Assembly (NCBI GenBank): GCA_003649445.1
Contig: QMRV01000046.1
Span: forward strand, 1-16,410
Length of the DNA: 16,410 nucleotides
Source: Thermoprotei archaeon
Lineage (GTDB): Archaea; Thermoproteota; Thermoprotei; Thermofilales; B15-G2
Direction of reading: 5' to 3'
Below are positions 14,636-16,410 of this stretch, piece by piece. A model generated the notes under the pieces. That model was not told where the DNA came from. It did not search any database and saw nothing but the letters and a program-made list of their open reading frames with translations. The first letter of the stretch is position 1. Every line of letters starts with the position of its first letter. The translations under genes and the position numbers were made by a program.

Positions 14636-15697
14636 CTAGAGCATGGTAACTATTGAAATTTTACAGTAATTGTTATGTTTATCAATTAATACTTTAAATT
14701 TATCTTTATTTATATATAATATTCTTCTAAATATTTCAAAAGGAGGTAGGGGGACTTCTTTAAAAATCGGGGATTCGAGTTTAGCAACTACTTCTGTTCT
14801 GCTGTAGTCGTAGTAATTAATACTAAAGCTACATTTTAACACTTGTAGCCACATAACTATGTTTTCCAATATACTCCCAGTAGACACTATGTACTCAGGA
14901 TATATTCGTGTGTTTATTTCTTTGAGTGCTTCACTAGGATTTTTCTCCTCAAGCATCTTTTTAACATAATTTAATCTACTTTGAAGCCAATCTAAAGGAA
15001 GTTTCCAAAAGACCATTGGATACATGCTAGTATCTCCATAATATTTCAGTAAATTAAAGACTTGCTTATCAGAATTTATTTCAGTCACAAAGCTCGGCTG
15101 GGAAATTTCTACGTATTTTACGTGTATTTTTCTCAAAAATTCTCCTATTTTCTTTCCTCCTATTTTCTTTTCTAAATTAATGAAAAAGGCATGTGTTCCT
15201 CCAAAATGATGTCCCTTTATTTCTGGTTTACTGAAATCTGCTTGCATTATTCTATTATGTCTCATGTCAGCATATTCCTTTACCCTAATTTCAGTAGGCC
15301 AAAGTTCAGCAAATAAATCGCCTAGTTCTCTGCAAACTATAGTTGATAATGTTTCTGCGAGACCTTCATATGTGCAGAAGCCAAAGGCATTGTGGCATAC
15401 TTCATGCACTATAAGGTAAGGTGAACTAGGAAAGTATACTCCTATACCCTCAGCGTAAGTAGGCTCTTTTTCGAATGCTCCTTCATAGTACTCGATGAAT
15501 ACTCTGCCTGGTCTAGCGTAGAAGTTGAAGTTTCCTGTCTTAAGAAATACTATCTCTACTTGTTTGACAACATATCCGTACCTTTCTTTAAGAAAACTGA
15601 GAGTTTCTTCAGCTATTTTCTTCGTGGCCTGAGCATAGTCCTTAATATCTCTCGGGTATTTTACAGAAATTTTAAAGCTACTTCTATAAACTGACAT
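14636..15697 (-). CDS. Putative HExxH (gluzincin-like) metallopeptidase, unknown function
   Basis: A 353-residue soluble protein with a zinc-peptidase signature. Residues 94-102 read YLIVHEVCH, giving ligands H98 and H102 and the general base E99. The following helix GFCTYEGLAETLS holds E111 and E115, one of which would be the third ligand as in the EGLAE motif of gluzincins (peptidase MA clan). The N-terminal section resembles the strand-rich part that precedes the zinc helix in small gluzincins. The C-terminal 230 residues are not recognised. There is no signal peptide, so it would act in the cytoplasm. ATG 15697 is preceded by an excellent TATA box at leaderless spacing. It lies upstream of the CobQ-like gene on the same strand, 196 bases apart, so they may be separately transcribed. 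Substrate unknown. Confidence 0.65.
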   Translation of the reverse strand: MSVYRSSFKISVKYPRDIKDYAQATKKIAEETLSFLKERYGYVVKQVEIVFLKTGNFNFYARPGRVFIEYYEGAFEKEPTYAEGIGVYFPSSPYLIVHEVCHNAFGFCTYEGLAETLSTIVCRELGDLFAELWPTEIRVKEYADMRHNRIMQADFSKPEIKGHHFGGTHAFFINLEKKIGGKKIGEFLRKIHVKYVEISQPSFVTEINSDKQVFNLLKYYGDTSMYPMVFWKLPLDWLQSRLNYVKKMLEEKNPSEALKEINTRIYPEYIVSTGSILENIVMWLQVLKCSFSINYYDYSRTEVVAKLESPIFKEVPLPPFEIFRRILYINKDKFKVLIDKHNNYCKISIVTML

Positions 15698-15719
15698 ACG
15701 TTAATAATTAAGTTAAGCA

Positions 15720-15728
15720 CTTATATAG
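15720..15728 (-). promoter_or_regulatory. TATA box for the HExxH protein gene
   Basis: On the minus strand ctatataag is centred 26 to 27 bases before the ATG at 15697. It is the best TATA box in the window and puts the mRNA 5' end at the start codon. Confidence 0.6.
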
Positions 15729-15771
15729 CTGAATTCCTAGAAGTTCGAGGACTATTTCATGCTATAAACTT

Positions 15772-15780
15772 ATTAATATT
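15772..15780 (+). promoter_or_regulatory. TATA-like box for the gene at the right edge
   Basis: The sequence attaatatt is centred about 25 bases before the ATG at 15800, with no ribosome site between, fitting a leaderless mRNA. Confidence 0.4.
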
Positions 15781-15799
15781 TCATACGCAGTTAAACATC

Positions 15800-16410
15800 A
15801 TGATGACTTCAAGTATTAGATACGAGTATCCTCTACTTAGGGTTCCAGCCTCTCTAATTATAGATGACTGGAGTGTAGTGTGTCTTAATGAACAAGGCGA
15901 AGTAGAATACAAGAAAATGCGAAAAATACTGCTTAGTCTCTTGGATCTAGGCGTAAAGGGAAAACTTTCGCTAGTACCTTGCATAGTAAGTTCTAGTGGA
16001 GAAATTCTCGGCTATGTAAACAAGGAAATAAAGGGACTCCCCGACAACGAATTAGCTGAAACATTGAGACTTATTAGAGAGAAAGCAGTCAAGTACTTCG
16101 ATATTACTCCCGAGATACTTACCCACAGCTTCGTAGTAGATACTGAATCTAATAAAACTCTAAGCGAAAAAGAGTGGGAGTGGTCGCAAAGCCAAGACTT
16201 AGAAACGCTCACAAAGTATATTGCTAAAGCTCTCGAAATATTAAAAGACATAGGAGTTGTAGCTAACGGAGTAACAAGTCCCTGCGACTTCGGTAGAGAG
16301 GTAGAGGGTATTTACGCGAGAGCTGTTCTTGAAGCAGAAAAGAAAATCTATGGAATTAAGCTAACATGGTATTTCCTAAATGTAGAGCGGTGCTCTAGGC
16401 GAGTAACACC
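15800..16410 (+). CDS. Partial gene; polysaccharide-deacetylase-like or other barrel protein (3' end outside window)
   Basis: The frame is open from ATG 15800 to the end of the window, giving 203 residues. An ATG directly after it (15803) could equally be used. Segments such as RVPASLIIDDWSVVCLN near the start, ITPEILTHSFVVDTES around residues 102-117, the KEWEWSQSQDLETLTKYIAKALEIL helix and GVVANGVTSPCDFG recall members of the deacetylase-like barrel group found in bacteria and archaea (an assignment from memory of the pattern, not a search). No catalytic motif can be confirmed. No signal peptide is visible. It is divergent from the HExxH protein gene, with about 100 bases between the starts holding both promoters. 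Confidence 0.5.
   Translation, partial: MMTSSIRYEYPLLRVPASLIIDDWSVVCLNEQGEVEYKKMRKILLSLLDLGVKGKLSLVPCIVSSSGEILGYVNKEIKGLPDNELAETLRLIREKAVKYFDITPEILTHSFVVDTESNKTLSEKEWEWSQSQDLETLTKYIAKALEILKDIGVVANGVTSPCDFGREVEGIYARAVLEAEKKIYGIKLTWYFLNVERCSRRVT

Noticed and set aside
15781..16251. Two minus-strand open frames at the right end
   Set aside because: They lie opposite the partial gene from 15800, whose frame is open throughout, has a promoter at the right distance and a more protein-like composition.
1..16410. CRISPR arrays, tRNA or rRNA genes, insertion sequences
   Set aside because: No regularly spaced repeats, cloverleaf-like segments, rRNA-like stretches or transposase frames were recognised by eye on either strand.

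Overview
The window looks like a stretch of a thermophilic archaeal chromosome, most probably a Thermoproteota (Crenarchaeota-like) lineage. The signs are low GC, heavy use of AGA/AGG and ATA codons, frequent GTG and TTG starts, archaeal TATA-like boxes about 25 bases ahead of many start codons with no room for a leader (leaderless mRNAs), and GGTG-type ribosome sites at a few others. The protein set is also typical of archaea: TldD/TldE, CofD, VapBC-type remains, GH4 and GH38 glycosidases. CofD points to a lineage that makes coenzyme F420. I cannot name the genus from the sequence alone.

Layout. Positions 1-4888 hold the 3' part of a GH38 alpha-mannosidase-like gene, a convergent DegT-type sugar aminotransferase, a divergent alkaline-phosphatase-superfamily phosphodiesterase and a nucleoside 2-deoxyribosyltransferase-like gene. 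Positions 4889-6659 are a decayed stretch on the minus strand: a VapBC toxin-antitoxin remnant (AbrB-type antitoxin lacking its first strand, PIN toxin broken by stops and cut short), then a GH4 glycosidase interrupted by one in-frame TGA. Positions 6834-9550 carry the overlapping pair tldD-tldE, which converges on an EamA-type transporter. Positions 10546-12930 carry a GH16-like beta-sandwich protein and then a nitroreductase overlapping cofD, an arrangement that suggests a role for the nitroreductase in F420 synthesis. Positions 12960-15697 are a minus-strand group: a small unknown protein, a stand-alone CobQ-type synthetase domain without its glutaminase, and an unknown HExxH (gluzincin-like) protein. 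A gene resembling a polysaccharide-deacetylase-like protein begins at 15800 and runs off the end.

The clearest biological units are TldD/TldE (a peptidase pair) and nitroreductase/CofD. Several of the other genes (GH38, GH4, GH16-like, sugar aminotransferase, deacetylase-like) suggest a carbohydrate-rich accessory region, but they are not joined in one operon. No tRNA, rRNA, CRISPR array or insertion sequence was seen. The intergenic stretches are all shorter than 300 bases once the remnants are counted.
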